Source of the DNA: Anaerolineae bacterium
Lineage (GTDB): Bacteria > Chloroflexota > Anaerolineae > 4572-78 > J111
Direction: 5' to 3'
Length of the DNA stretch: 64,000 bases
Assembly: GCA_022071955.1 (NCBI GenBank)
Contig: JAJVIM010000009.1
Location: 1-64,000, forward strand
Shown here: piece after piece, positions 16,468-25,146 of the stretch
Position numbering within the stretch: the stretch's first letter is position 1
Layout: each line of letters opens with the position of its first letter
Translations under genes and position numbers: made by a program
The notes under the pieces: model-generated
Seen by the model: the letters and a program-made list of their open reading frames with translations, nothing else
Told to the model about the DNA's origin: nothing
Database searches by the model: none

Positions 16468-16496
16468 ACGATAACATAAATTTACCTCATTGTCAA
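16468..16496 (-). promoter_or_regulatory. Sigma-70-type promoter of the ABC/amidohydrolase/Rid operon
   Basis: On the - strand TTGACA (16496-16491), a 17-bp spacer and TATCGT (16473-16468). It leaves a leader of about 190 bases before the ATPase ATG. I saw no known riboswitch (for example TPP) in that leader. The rest of 16271-16467 holds no gene. Confidence 0.65.
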
Positions 16497-16621
16497 CTGA
16501 ACGTTCGATGCCAGTCCTATTGCAGAATCGGTTAAACCAACCGGCACACGCCGGATTCCTGCCGGTGATTCAGCCCGATTCAGCACTGCCTTGCGAGTAA
16601 ATCACAGGCTGAAACACCAGC

Positions 16622-16720
16622 TTTGCTCAGAGCAAACCAAACTTTGCTCGGAGCAAACCAAAATTTGCTCGGAGCAAAAATATTTTTGCTCGGAGCAAAC
16701 AAAATTTTCCTCAGAGCAAA
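16622..16720. repeat. Five tandem 15-bp palindromes at an exact 21-bp period
   Basis: TTTGCTCAGAGCAAA at 16622, TTTGCTCGGAGCAAA at 16643, 16664 and 16685, and TTTCCTCAGAGCAAA at 16706. Each palindrome is 15 bp with a 6-bp AT-rich spacer, so all five lie on the same face of the helix (21 bp is two turns). It is 46 bp beyond the stop codon of the HU-like gene and about 125 bp upstream of the operon promoter at 16468-16496. It is probably a cooperative protein-binding array (operator or architectural site). It is not a CRISPR: the spacers are only 6 bp and almost constant. Confidence 0.9.
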
Positions 16721-16766
16721 CAGACAAAACCCAGTAAGGGTTTAGTCCAAACACACTGTAGATCAG

Positions 16767-17165
16767 CTAGATTTCCAGTGGGTCGTCGGGGTGATCGCTA
16801 TCCCACACGGCCTTAAACCCGGCGTCGGTCAGGTTAATGTTGGCTTTGTTGCAGATAATGCCGCTAAAGACGCCGCTGGCGTTCAGTTCGTGTTTGATGC
16901 TTTTATCAACGCGCAGGTTGACTTTTATAGTGCCGTGCCGGTCGATACTGGGGGTGAAGGTGCCAATCCCCGGCAGTTTTACCGGCGTACCCTGCGCATT
17001 ATAGTACAGGATCGCCTCGCTTAATTCCTGGAGCATCATCATTACTTCACTTCTTTGCAGGCCCGTGCGCATGGCCATCCAGGCGGCAATGGAGTTAAGG
17101 TGGGCAGTGTTGGTCAGCTCCAGCTTTGGCCCGTAGTCCCGGATTGCATCTAAAAGTTGTGCCAT
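16767..17165 (-). CDS. HU-like DNA-binding protein
   Basis: A 132-residue protein; ATG 17165 has AGGAG seven bases upstream. The segment from about 25 to 90 has the helix-helix-strand layout of HU/IHF-fold proteins: HLNSIAAWMAMRTGLQRSEV, then MMMLQELSEAILYYNAQGTP, then VKLPGIGTFTPSIDRHGTI. The C-terminal 40 residues (about 93-132) form an extra acidic tail ending in DPLEI. HU-type proteins bend or coat DNA. The gene lies next to the 21-bp palindrome array, which could be a target, but this link is only by position. There is no operon partner on either side. Confidence 0.75.
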   Translation of the reverse strand: MAQLLDAIRDYGPKLELTNTAHLNSIAAWMAMRTGLQRSEVMMMLQELSEAILYYNAQGTPVKLPGIGTFTPSIDRHGTIKVNLRVDKSIKHELNASGVFSGIICNKANINLTDAGFKAVWDSDHPDDPLEI

Positions 17166-17263
17166 AACTGACTCCTGAAGGGTAGATTGGGGATGTAATT
17201 GTGCCCTCAGTTTAACAGAACAGTGGCTTCCGGCCAAACCGGTTAGCCGGCGCAGGGGGGATT

Positions 17264-17298
17264 AAGATGACCGGCACTTTGAAAGTGCCGGTCATCTT
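17264..17298. terminator. Strong terminator hairpin between the propeller/DJ-1 and HU-like genes
   Basis: AAGATGACCGGCACTTT (17264-17280) and AAAGTGCCGGTCATCTT (17282-17298) form a perfect 17-bp stem with a one-base nominal loop. It lies downstream of the - strand gene ending at 17363. Confidence 0.8.
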
Positions 17299-17362
17299 GT
17301 TTCTGATACTCTCTAATCAAGCGGCCTAACATTCTGCCGGAGTAACAGCTACGCGTTGGAGC

Positions 17363-19987
17363 TCACTGCAGGGATGCGAGCACATTAATGAACGTCTGAG
17401 TAAGCTCACTCGTTTTGTCCGGTAGTCCTGTCATCTGCGCTAGGCGGGGACAAGTCCCTGAAGTGATAATCACGCCATCTTGAACGACACCAGTGCCTTT
17501 ATAGATTCCTCCGGGAACCTCATTCACGAAATCGGCTCCGACAGCAAATTGCTTACCTTTCATAACGCCGGCGTCACTCAAGATTCCGACACCGCTGTTT
17601 TGGGCAGCTACCGGCTTTCCCAAGGCCGCTGCTTTTCCTACAATCTCAACCGCCTCAGAAGGTTTATCCCCAAAGGCGGTCGACATACATGGCACTATGA
17701 TGCCGGCGTAATCATCTACTTTGACATCAGCCAATTTCATGTCCGGTCTTACAGTTTTGGCGCCACCCACCAGAGGCTGACCCGAAGCCGAAGCCACTAT
17801 AACCTTATAGCCCGCACTCTCAAGCATACTAATCATTACACCAACTTCTTTGGTTAGCATAAGTTCCATGTCGTTCGATTTTTCAAGCATGATGAGAAGG
17901 ATTTTAGGCGGAATTGTAGTTAGTGCCGACGGTACCGACGTCGCCGCAACCGCGCCGCTGCTCATATCTGACCAGACTTTGCCATCATAATGCAGGACTG
18001 AGCGGAAATCCCCTACGGCAAAGATATCGCTGCCCGAACTCCCCCACATATTTATAAAGGGTTTGCCTGTGCTGCTCATAAGCGACCAGGCCTGGCCGTC
18101 ATAGTGCAGGATGGCGCCATCGCCTCCGGCAGCAAAAACATCACTGGCCGAACTACCCCACAACCCATCGATTTCTTCGGTCGTTCCGCTTTGCATCGGC
18201 GACCATGCCTGGCCATCGTAATGCAGGATGGTGCCATTCTCTCCGGCGGCAAAAACATCGTTGCCCGAACTGCCCCAGACCGGGCCAAGACCATTGGCCG
18301 TACCGCTGTTCATAGCCGTCCAGGCTTGGCCATCGTAATGCAGAATGGCGCCAGCATCACCCACGGCAAAAACATCGGTAGCGGAACTGCCCCAGACGCC
18401 AAAAAGATATGCGCTTGTGCCTAACCCGCGCCGCTCCGGGTAAGTCAGCGGCTTAACCGGCCAGCCGCTTTGCATCGGCGACCAGACCTGGCCGTTGTAG
18501 TGCAGGATGGTGCCATTCTCCCCCACGGCAAAAACGTCGCTGCCCGAACTGCCCCACACGGTAATGAGAGTTTTATTGGTGCCACTATTCATCAGCGACC
18601 AGTCGTTGCCGTCGTAATGCAGAATAGTGCCGTAAGCCCCAACAGCAAAGGCATCCTCGCCGGAGTTACTCCACACGCCGTCAAGCCAGGGTAGCGTGCC
18701 CTGGCTCATTGTTGACCAGGCGCGGCCGTCGTAATGCAGGATCAGTTTGCAGCAGTTGCCATCGTAGCCCACAGCGAAGACATCGCTGGCCGAGTTGCCC
18801 CAGACCGCATTCAGCAGGCTGCCAGCCGGCATCAAAGCCTCGACAGTTTGTGACGGCGGGGTTAGCTGAGCCGCGACCGCCGCCGGCATACCGCTGCTCA
18901 TCGGTGACCAGGCCCGGCCATCATAGTGCAGGATGGTGTTATTGTCACCCACAGCGAAGACATTGTTGCCCGCCCCGGCCCAAACACTCTCAATATCGTT
19001 ACTGGTGCCGCTGTCCAGTTTTGACCAGTTTTGGCCGTCGTAATGCACAATCGTGCCGTTACCGCCCGCAGCAAACACATCGCTGCCCGAGGTACCAGAG
19101 ATGCCAGCCCACATGTCAGCGGTGGTACCGCTGTCCATTGATGACCATTTGCTGCCGTTGTAATGCAGGATAGTGCCGCCGGTTTCGCCGGTGACAAAGA
19201 CATCGCGGCCTGAACTGCCCCAGATACCCCATAAATCGTTTGAACCACTTTTCGTCCGCGACCAGGTTTTGCCATCATAATGCAAAATGTTGCCATTGTC
19301 CGCAACGGCGAAAACATCACGGGTCGAACTGCCCCACACGGCCAGCAACCACGTGTACACGCCACCGTTATCCATTGGCGACCAGGTTTGGCCATTGTAA
19401 TGCAGAATGGTGCCCACGTTACCAACGGCGTAGACATCATTGGCCGAGCTGCCCCAGATACCCAACAAGGTGCGATTGGTCCCGCTGTCCATCAACGACC
19501 ATTTACTACCGTCATAATGCAAAATGGTACCGCCGTGCCCAGCGGCAAAGACATCGCTGCCTGAACTGCCCCAAATGACTCCGAGCCAATCAGTGGCGGG
19601 GGCGTCCATTGGCGACCAAACGTGGCCGTCGTAATGGATAATCCTGGCCACACGCCCGCTCTCATCACCCTCCATCAGCTTGCCTTCGTAGCCAACAAGA
19701 AAGACATCGCTGCCTGAACTGCCCCAGACGCTGGTCCACTGGTATTCTTGCGCGGGCAGGGAGTTGGTCGGTTGGAAAGTAGGGGTTGGCTGAGTTGTGG
19801 ATGTGGGTAGGAGCAGGGTCGGTTGGGGAGTGGAGGTTGCCACCGGAACCGCAGTCGGAATGTCGGCCAGCGCCACCGAAGTGGGGGGAACTGTGGCCGG
19901 CGGCGCGGTCGGTTGAACGGCTGGCGCTGGCGCACAGCCGCTCAAAGCCAACAAAAGCAAACAGATAACAATGATTCGCTTAAACAT
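17363..19987 (-). CDS. Lipoprotein: about 14 propeller-like repeats fused to a DJ-1/PfpI domain
   Basis: An 874-residue surface lipoprotein. ATG 19987 follows AGGAGG. The signal ends in a LALSGC lipobox (Cys near 18), followed by a Thr/Pro linker to about 80. Then come about 14 repeats of about 40 residues with the core WGSSGSDVFAVGxxGTILHYDG and a trailing WSxMxSGT, probably beta-propeller blades. The C-terminal 185 residues are a DJ-1/PfpI domain (KILLIMLEKSNDMELML, then YAGIIVPCMSTAFGD). At the usual nucleophile elbow (A-x-C-H-G type) the sequence is AAQNSGVGIL, so the catalytic Cys appears replaced; a Cys occurs instead in VPCMSTAFG. It may be a binding rather than a hydrolase domain. The fusion is unusual. 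Confidence 0.85.
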   Translation of the reverse strand: MFKRIIVICLLLLALSGCAPAPAVQPTAPPATVPPTSVALADIPTAVPVATSTPQPTLLLPTSTTQPTPTFQPTNSLPAQEYQWTSVWGSSGSDVFLVGYEGKLMEGDESGRVARIIHYDGHVWSPMDAPATDWLGVIWGSSGSDVFAAGHGGTILHYDGSKWSLMDSGTNRTLLGIWGSSANDVYAVGNVGTILHYNGQTWSPMDNGGVYTWLLAVWGSSTRDVFAVADNGNILHYDGKTWSRTKSGSNDLWGIWGSSGRDVFVTGETGGTILHYNGSKWSSMDSGTTADMWAGISGTSGSDVFAAGGNGTIVHYDGQNWSKLDSGTSNDIESVWAGAGNNVFAVGDNNTILHYDGRAWSPMSSGMPAAVAAQLTPPSQTVEALMPAGSLLNAVWGNSASDVFAVGYDGNCCKLILHYDGRAWSTMSQGTLPWLDGVWSNSGEDAFAVGAYGTILHYDGNDWSLMNSGTNKTLITVWGSSGSDVFAVGENGTILHYNGQVWSPMQSGWPVKPLTYPERRGLGTSAYLFGVWGSSATDVFAVGDAGAILHYDGQAWTAMNSGTANGLGPVWGSSGNDVFAAGENGTILHYDGQAWSPMQSGTTEEIDGLWGSSASDVFAAGGDGAILHYDGQAWSLMSSTGKPFINMWGSSGSDIFAVGDFRSVLHYDGKVWSDMSSGAVAATSVPSALTTIPPKILLIMLEKSNDMELMLTKEVGVMISMLESAGYKVIVASASGQPLVGGAKTVRPDMKLADVKVDDYAGIIVPCMSTAFGDKPSEAVEIVGKAAALGKPVAAQNSGVGILSDAGVMKGKQFAVGADFVNEVPGGIYKGTGVVQDGVIITSGTCPRLAQMTGLPDKTSELTQTFINVLASLQ

Positions 19988-20337
19988 AGACGTGCCCTCC
20001 TGTGGCAAGACCAGAACACAAACACCGGCCTGAACAAGATATTCAGGTCAGATGGTGTGACCGATACCTGGGGGCAGGATAGCAGACCAGTTGGGCAGGC
20101 CCGTGGCAGCAGAGGCAAGAGAGCCAGATCAACAACAATAGTCAGAAAAAGTTGTGGACAGGGTCCGGCAAAACTGGGGTATTCCCGGGGAAAACAGGGG
20201 AAAGGTCAGGAGATCGAGCAAGCAGATGGTGCGGAGATACACAACATCCACGCTGATTCTAGCACATATACAGTTCGCTTGTCAATGATTTCACAAATCA
20301 AGCCCAGACTATAAGTCCACCTCACCTGATAATTTGC
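19988..20337. other. Intergenic region upstream of cydAB
   Basis: About 350 bp between the divergent lipoprotein gene (start 19987, - strand) and the cydAB promoter. I see no gene here: the open frame across it is antisense to the lipoprotein N-terminus. No clear - strand promoter could be picked out. Confidence 0.5.
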
Positions 20338-20366
20338 TTGATATTTTCTCCGTAGCGCCTTATAAT
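20338..20366 (+). promoter_or_regulatory. Promoter of cydAB
   Basis: TTGATA (20338-20343), 17-bp spacer, TATAAT (20361-20366), near consensus. It leaves a leader of about 45 bases to the cydA ATG at 20420, which is preceded by AAGGAAGAG. Confidence 0.8.
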
Positions 20367-20419
20367 CCAGAGACAGCTTCTGTAAAACTTATCACAAACA
20401 AAATTAAGGAAGAGTCGCT

Positions 20420-21826
20420 ATGGCTTTTGATCCATTGCTGCTGTCAAGGATTCAGTTTGCTTTTACCATAATGTTCCACTATTTGTTCCCACCGTTAACC
20501 ATTGGGCTGGGCATTATTATGGTGGGCATTGAAGGTATGTACCTTAAAACCAAAGACCCGCAGTACGAGGCGATGGCCAAATTCTGGACCAAAATTTTTG
20601 CCATTAATTTTGCCATGGGCGTGGCCACCGGCATCGTAATGGAATTTGAGTTTGGCACTAACTGGGCGGCCTATTCCCGCTACGTTGGTGATGTCTTTGG
20701 CTCGGCGCTGGCCGCCGAAGGCGTGTTTGCCTTCTTCCTGGAGTCCGGGTTTCTGGCGGTGCTGGTATTTGGCTGGGATAAGGTTTCGCCGCGAATGCAC
20801 TTTTTCTCCACAGTAATGGTGGCGCTGGGCAGTATTTTCTCGTCGATCTGGATTGTGGTGGCCAACTCGTGGATGCAAACGCCGGCCGGCTACCAGATTG
20901 TAGGCGAGGGACTGACCGCCCGTGCCGAAATTACCAGCTTTTGGGCGATGGTCTTTAACCCGTCCAGCGTGCCGCGCCTGCTGCACGTGTGGGTGGGGGC
21001 TTTAATTCTGGGCGGCTTTTTTGTGCTCTCTATTTCAGCCTTCTACATTCTCAAAGGCAAACATCTGGATTTTGCCACCAAAACTTTTAAAGTGGCGCTG
21101 GTGCTGGCCACCGCCGGCTCGCTGCTGGCGCTGACCACCGGCCACTTTCAGGCCGATAACGTAGCCCGCCATCAGCCGGCCAAACTGGCCGCCTACGAAG
21201 GCCACTACCAAACCGGGCCGGCCACGCTTTACCTGTTTGGCCTGCCCTCTAACGAGGAACAGACGGTGCGCTATGGCGTTGGCCTGCCGGGCGGGCTGTC
21301 GTTTTTGGTACACTGGAACTTCACCGAGCCGGTTACTGGCCTCACGGAATTTCCGCCGGATGACTGGCCCAATGTCCAGGTAATCTTTCAAACCTATCAC
21401 CTGATGGTGGCGCTCGGTATGGGCTTCATCGGGTTAACGCTGCTGGCCTGCTTTTTGTGGTGGCGCGGCCTGCTGTTTGAGCAACGCTGGCTGTTGTGGA
21501 TTTTTGTGTTTGCGGTGGTGGGGCCGTATCTGGCCAATGAGTTGGGCTGGGTAAGCGCAGAGATGGGCCGCCAACCCTGGATTGTGTATGGTATGCTGCG
21601 CACCAACCAGGCCGTATCAGAGTCGGTAACAGGCGGAATGGTCGTGTCATCGATTGTAATGTTTGGCTTGATTTACCTGCTGCTGTTTGCGGTGTGGGTG
21701 TATGTGCTCAACAGCAAAATTCAACACGGCCCGGAGCCGGTGAGTTTGCCGCCTGCCGCCACCACCTTTGATAATTTAGTGACCGCCGCGGTCAGCCGGA
21801 GCAAGCCCGGCCTGGGCGATTCTTAG
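20420..21826 (+). CDS. cydA: Cytochrome bd ubiquinol oxidase subunit I
   Basis: Membrane subunit carrying haems b558, b595 and d; oxidises quinol and reduces oxygen to water with high affinity. The 468-residue product starts with [19 protein letters not shown], which includes the conserved haem-ligand His near 20. It contains [20 protein letters not shown] (about 74), the [20 protein letters not shown] block near 375 and about nine membrane segments. The quinol-binding loop looks short, as in the cyanide-insensitive branch. It is followed 17 bp later by cydB. With the caa3 oxidase at 24.8-28.4 kb it gives the cell two terminal oxidases for different oxygen levels. Confidence 0.96.
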   Translation: MAFDPLLLSRIQFAFTIMFHYLFPPLTIGLGIIMVGIEGMYLKTKDPQYEAMAKFWTKIFAINFAMGVATGIVMEFEFGTNWAAYSRYVGDVFGSALAAEGVFAFFLESGFLAVLVFGWDKVSPRMHFFSTVMVALGSIFSSIWIVVANSWMQTPAGYQIVGEGLTARAEITSFWAMVFNPSSVPRLLHVWVGALILGGFFVLSISAFYILKGKHLDFATKTFKVALVLATAGSLLALTTGHFQADNVARHQPAKLAAYEGHYQTGPATLYLFGLPSNEEQTVRYGVGLPGGLSFLVHWNFTEPVTGLTEFPPDDWPNVQVIFQTYHLMVALGMGFIGLTLLACFLWWRGLLFEQRWLLWIFVFAVVGPYLANELGWVSAEMGRQPWIVYGMLRTNQAVSESVTGGMVVSSIVMFGLIYLLLFAVWVYVLNSKIQHGPEPVSLPPAATTFDNLVTAAVSRSKPGLGDS

Positions 21827-21843
21827 TTGATAAGGAAAAGCGA

Positions 21844-22863
21844 ATGGATCTGAACATTCTCTGGTTTGTTTTGCTGGGTATTTTGTTGTTTGGCTACACT
21901 ATTTTGGACGGGTTTGATCTGGGTGTGGGTATGCTGTACCTGTTTATTGGTAAACGGGACACCGAGCGCCGGCTGCTGCTTAACTCGATTGGCCCGCTGT
22001 GGGATGGCAACGAGGTGTGGCTGGTAACGTTTGGCGGGGCGCTGTTTGCCGCGTTTCCCATTGCCTACGCCAGCGCCTTTTCCGGCTTTTATATTCCATT
22101 TATGCTGTTGTTGTTTGCGCTCATCTTTCGGGCGGCGGCCATTGAGTTTCGGAGCAAGAGCCAGGCCCGGCTGTGGCGCACGGCGTTTGATGTAGCCTTT
22201 GCCCTGGCCAGCACACTGGCCGCGTTTTTAATGGGCGTGGCCGTGGGCAACACCCTGTGGGGCATCCCCATTGGCGAGCGTGGCATTTACCAGGGCACCG
22301 TGTTTGATCTGCTTAACCCGTATTCGCTGCTGGTGGGCCTGTTTACGCTGACGCTGTTTGCCATGCACGGCTCCATCTTTTTGTACCTCAAAACAGAAGA
22401 CGAGCTGCAAACCCGCCTCAAAGGCTGGATGTGGCGCACCTTTGGTTTCTTTTTGATCTTCTATATGCTGGTGACCATTTTTACGCTGGTGGCCCGGCCA
22501 GAAGTTACCCGTCATTTTCAGGAATACCCGCTCGGCTGGCTGGCGGTGGTGTTCACCGTGCTGGCGATTGCCAACATTCCCCGCGCCATCTACCTGGAGC
22601 AACCGTTTTACGCCTTTCTGTCGTCAATTTTCACAATTCTGGGACTGCTGTTTTTGTTTGGCGTGGCGCTGTTCCCCAATATGATCGCCAGCAGCCTGGA
22701 CCCGGCCTATAATTTAACCATCTACAACGCGGCCTCATCAACAAAAACCTTGACCGTAATGTCCATTATCGCGGTGGTGGGTATGCCGCTGGTGCTCACT
22801 TATACGGCCATCATTTACTGGACGTTCCGGGGCAAGGTGAAACTGGGCGAGTTCAGTTATTGA
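21844..22863 (+). CDS. cydB: Cytochrome bd ubiquinol oxidase subunit II
   Basis: A 339-residue membrane partner of CydA. Typical features are the N-terminal WFVLLGILLFGYTILDGFDLGVGML with conserved Asp residues, GPLWDGNEVWLVTFGGALFAAFP, and about eight membrane segments. It lies 17 bp after cydA and ends at a strong bidirectional terminator. No cydX-like small gene or cydCD assembly exporter is present in the window. Confidence 0.96.
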   Translation: MDLNILWFVLLGILLFGYTILDGFDLGVGMLYLFIGKRDTERRLLLNSIGPLWDGNEVWLVTFGGALFAAFPIAYASAFSGFYIPFMLLLFALIFRAAAIEFRSKSQARLWRTAFDVAFALASTLAAFLMGVAVGNTLWGIPIGERGIYQGTVFDLLNPYSLLVGLFTLTLFAMHGSIFLYLKTEDELQTRLKGWMWRTFGFFLIFYMLVTIFTLVARPEVTRHFQEYPLGWLAVVFTVLAIANIPRAIYLEQPFYAFLSSIFTILGLLFLFGVALFPNMIASSLDPAYNLTIYNAASSTKTLTVMSIIAVVGMPLVLTYTAIIYWTFRGKVKLGEFSY

Positions 22864-22868
22864 GCCGC

Positions 22869-22903
22869 AAAAAAAGAGGCGAGCCGCGGCTCGCCTCTTT
22901 TTT
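22869..22903. terminator. Bidirectional terminator between cydB and the cyclase gene
   Basis: A perfect palindrome with core GAGGCGAGCC/GGCTCGCCTC (22876-22897) flanked by seven A on the left and six T on the right, so it ends transcripts from both sides. It overlaps the stop codon of the - strand cyclase gene. Confidence 0.92.
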
Positions 22904-24452
22904 AGTCTTCCACGTTGAGCACTTCGTAAATCATTTCCGGGTACGACTGCCCCTTAAGCTGAATATCTCCCAGCGAGCGGGCTTCAATGTATTCCTGCAC
23001 CATATGGTAGGTGATCTGGCTGATGAGGATTTGCCCGCCTTTGGCGTTTTCCTGCAACCGCTTCACTCTATTAACGGCATCGCCAATAACGGTGTAGTTC
23101 ATCATTTGGGGGGTACCCACATTGCCTACCACGGCATCACCAATGCCCACGCCAATCCCAAAATCCAGGTGGTACTGCGGCGGCAGCCGCCGGTGCAGTT
23201 CCTTCACCGCCCGGCTCATTGCCCAGGCCGCCCGCACCGCCCGGATGGGGTGATCAGACTGAGGCAGCGGCGCGTTAAAAAAGGCCATGACGGCATCGCC
23301 CATAAATTTATCCAGCGTGCCTTCCCGGGCCGCAATGGCGTCTGCCGCAACGCGCAGATACTGGTTGAGCAGTTCAATCAATATTTCCGGCGAAATCCGC
23401 GAGCTGAACGCGCTGAAGCCGCGCACGTCGGCAAATAAGATGGTGCAGGTTTGGCGCACGCCGCCCAAACTGACCCGTCCCGGTTCGTTGAGCATTTGGT
23501 GAACCACAGACGGGGCCACATACCGCTCAAACAAACCCCGAATCTGTTGCTTTTCCCGTTCTTTGGTGGTTTGGATCTGGCGCACCAACTGCATATTCTG
23601 GATAGCGATCGCTGCGTAGTCGGCCAGCATACCCAGCAGCCGGTTATCGTGATAGGTAAATTTGCTGCCTACGTCTTTGCGGATGCTCAGCGTGCCAAAC
23701 GCTTTTTTGCCCACCTGAATCGGCACCGACAGCACGGTTTCGCTGATCTTTTCGATGGTTTTGCCGTTGCCGCCAGCCAGGGCGCCGGTGTTCAATAATT
23801 TGGTGTGGCCGGGACGGTCGTGTTCGCCGGCGCGCTGGCGGGTTAACTGCTTTTTAACCCTGCCGGTTCCCGAATCTACCAGCACCAGCGTACACTCTTC
23901 GCTGCGGGTCACCATCAGCACCGCATCGATAATCCGCTCCAAAAGCTGGTTAGGATTCATCAACGCCGTGATGGATTTACCCACTTCGTTCAGCGTGTTA
24001 AACTCTTCCAGGCGCTGGGTTAGCTGCTGGTTGGCCTGCATAATCCGGCGGGTCAGCGCCTCTTTTTCTCGTTGCAAGCGCGTGACCGACAGCGCATTTT
24101 CAATGGCGGCCAGCATAGTTTTGGGGTCAAACGGCTTCATAATGTAGTCGTGTACCCCCAGGCGGAACACTTCAACGGCTATTTCTTCAGAACCGTGGGA
24201 AGTCATCAAAATAACCGGGGTTTTGTTTTGGTGCTTGTGGCGCAAACTGCGCAGCACTTCCAACCCGGTCATCCGGGGCATTTCATAATCCATTAAAATG
24301 ACATCCGGCAGAGTATTTACGGCTTTGTGCAATCCCTGCAACCCGTCGACAGCAATATCGACCTCAAACCCGTTAGGCTCCAGAACGTATTCAATTAAAA
24401 AATCTCGGACCTGACGACTGTCGTCGATAACGAGGGCGCGTAACTTATTCAT
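22902..24452 (-). CDS. Response regulator with GAF and class III adenylate cyclase domains
   Basis: A 516-residue cytosolic signalling protein (ATG 24452 with AAGGA just upstream). A receiver domain occupies about 1-118 (VIDDSRQVRD; phospho-acceptor Asp in VILMDYEMPRMTG; Lys in YIMKPFDP). A coiled-coil linker and a GAF domain (about 155-290) follow. A class III cyclase occupies about 325-510: metal Asp in LFADVRGFSAFS and in KFMGDAVMAFF, and the YTVIGDAVNRVKRLQ block with the transition-state Asn. The Lys in LDKFMGD fits ATP rather than GTP, so the product is probably cAMP. No sensor kinase is adjacent. It converges on cydAB but is not clearly linked to it. Confidence 0.92.
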   Translation of the reverse strand: MNKLRALVIDDSRQVRDFLIEYVLEPNGFEVDIAVDGLQGLHKAVNTLPDVILMDYEMPRMTGLEVLRSLRHKHQNKTPVILMTSHGSEEIAVEVFRLGVHDYIMKPFDPKTMLAAIENALSVTRLQREKEALTRRIMQANQQLTQRLEEFNTLNEVGKSITALMNPNQLLERIIDAVLMVTRSEECTLVLVDSGTGRVKKQLTRQRAGEHDRPGHTKLLNTGALAGGNGKTIEKISETVLSVPIQVGKKAFGTLSIRKDVGSKFTYHDNRLLGMLADYAAIAIQNMQLVRQIQTTKEREKQQIRGLFERYVAPSVVHQMLNEPGRVSLGGVRQTCTILFADVRGFSAFSSRISPEILIELLNQYLRVAADAIAAREGTLDKFMGDAVMAFFNAPLPQSDHPIRAVRAAWAMSRAVKELHRRLPPQYHLDFGIGVGIGDAVVGNVGTPQMMNYTVIGDAVNRVKRLQENAKGGQILISQITYHMVQEYIEARSLGDIQLKGQSYPEMIYEVLNVED

Positions 24453-24725
24453 AACATCCTTCAAGCGGGGGTCGACAATCTATCACCCATCCCTGATAGT
24501 ATTAAATAACACTCTTTTATGCTATCCCCCATTGTTGCTATTAATATTATCGGCACTTTTGTAGCCAAACAATAGCGACCAGCGCCACATTTCCCGACGC
24601 AATGGCGGCTTTAAATTTAGCCAACTGCTGCAATTGTGGCAAATAGGGAACACACTCTTTTGCTGTGAGCGTTCGGAAACCCAAAAATCGATCAGATGTT
24701 TCCAAATCGCTCCCCGGGATAGATA
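24453..24725. other. Intergenic region between cyclase and oxidase operon ends
   Basis: About 270 bp that must hold the promoter of the - strand cyclase gene. A 60-codon - strand frame (24547-24729) has no ribosome-binding site or recognisable product. I see nothing else supportable. Confidence 0.4.
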
Positions 24726-24753
24726 ACAAAAAGCGGCAGATTGCTCCGCCGCT
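24726..24753 (-). terminator. Rho-independent terminator of the act/cta operon
   Basis: On the - strand AGCGGC (24753-24748) and GCCGCT (24737-24732) form a stem around a ten-base loop, followed by TTTTTG. It lies 32 bp past the ctaF stop codon. Confidence 0.75.
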
Positions 24754-24785
24754 CTGGTAAGTTCAAACTTTGGCTGGCTGCCGGT

Positions 24786-25130
24786 TTAATTGAGCCAGGG
24801 ATTGTAAACAGATTGCGGCCCCAACATGCCGGGGATACTGCCGCGCGCCATATAGTCGCCAAGGGTGATTACAAAAAAGATAATCAGCCAGAAAAACCCC
24901 ACCCCGGCCACAATCCAGGTTAAGCGGCTGCTGTATTTAAGGTGCATAAAAAAGGCCATAATCAGCCCGGCTTTGGTCACCGCAATTGCCAGGGCGATGA
25001 GGTTGTTAAACACGCCCAGGTTAATAAAAGAAGCGCCAACCGTAAGCGCAGCAAGCACCATCAGCGCGCCAAAAACCATCAGGTAAATTCTAACCGGTAC
25101 AATATGGTGAGTGCCGTGTTCTTGTTCCAT
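24786..25130 (-). CDS. ctaF: Cytochrome c oxidase subunit IV
   Basis: A 114-residue small membrane subunit with three hydrophobic helices (about 15-40, 45-70, 75-100) and the family pattern KAGLIMAFFMHLKYSSRLTW. ATG 25130 follows GGGAG at good spacing; an upstream TTG is less likely. It is the last gene of the respiratory operon, just after ctaE, and is thought to help CuB loading and stability of the oxidase. Confidence 0.85.
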   Translation of the reverse strand: MEQEHGTHHIVPVRIYLMVFGALMVLAALTVGASFINLGVFNNLIALAIAVTKAGLIMAFFMHLKYSSRLTWIVAGVGFFWLIIFFVITLGDYMARGSIPGMLGPQSVYNPWLN

Positions 25131-25146
25131 TGTTTTGTCTCCCTGG

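Noticed and set aside
16622..16720. CRISPR-like regular repeats
   Set aside because: Spacers are only 6 bp and nearly constant; the units are palindromes with a 21-bp period, and no cas genes are present.
18709..19578. Several + strand frames inside the propeller/DJ-1 gene
   Set aside because: They are antisense shadows created by the repeated WGSSGSDVF blade codons.
24547..24729. 60-codon - strand frame between the cyclase and ctaF
   Set aside because: No ribosome-binding site, overlaps the operon terminator and has no recognisable pattern.
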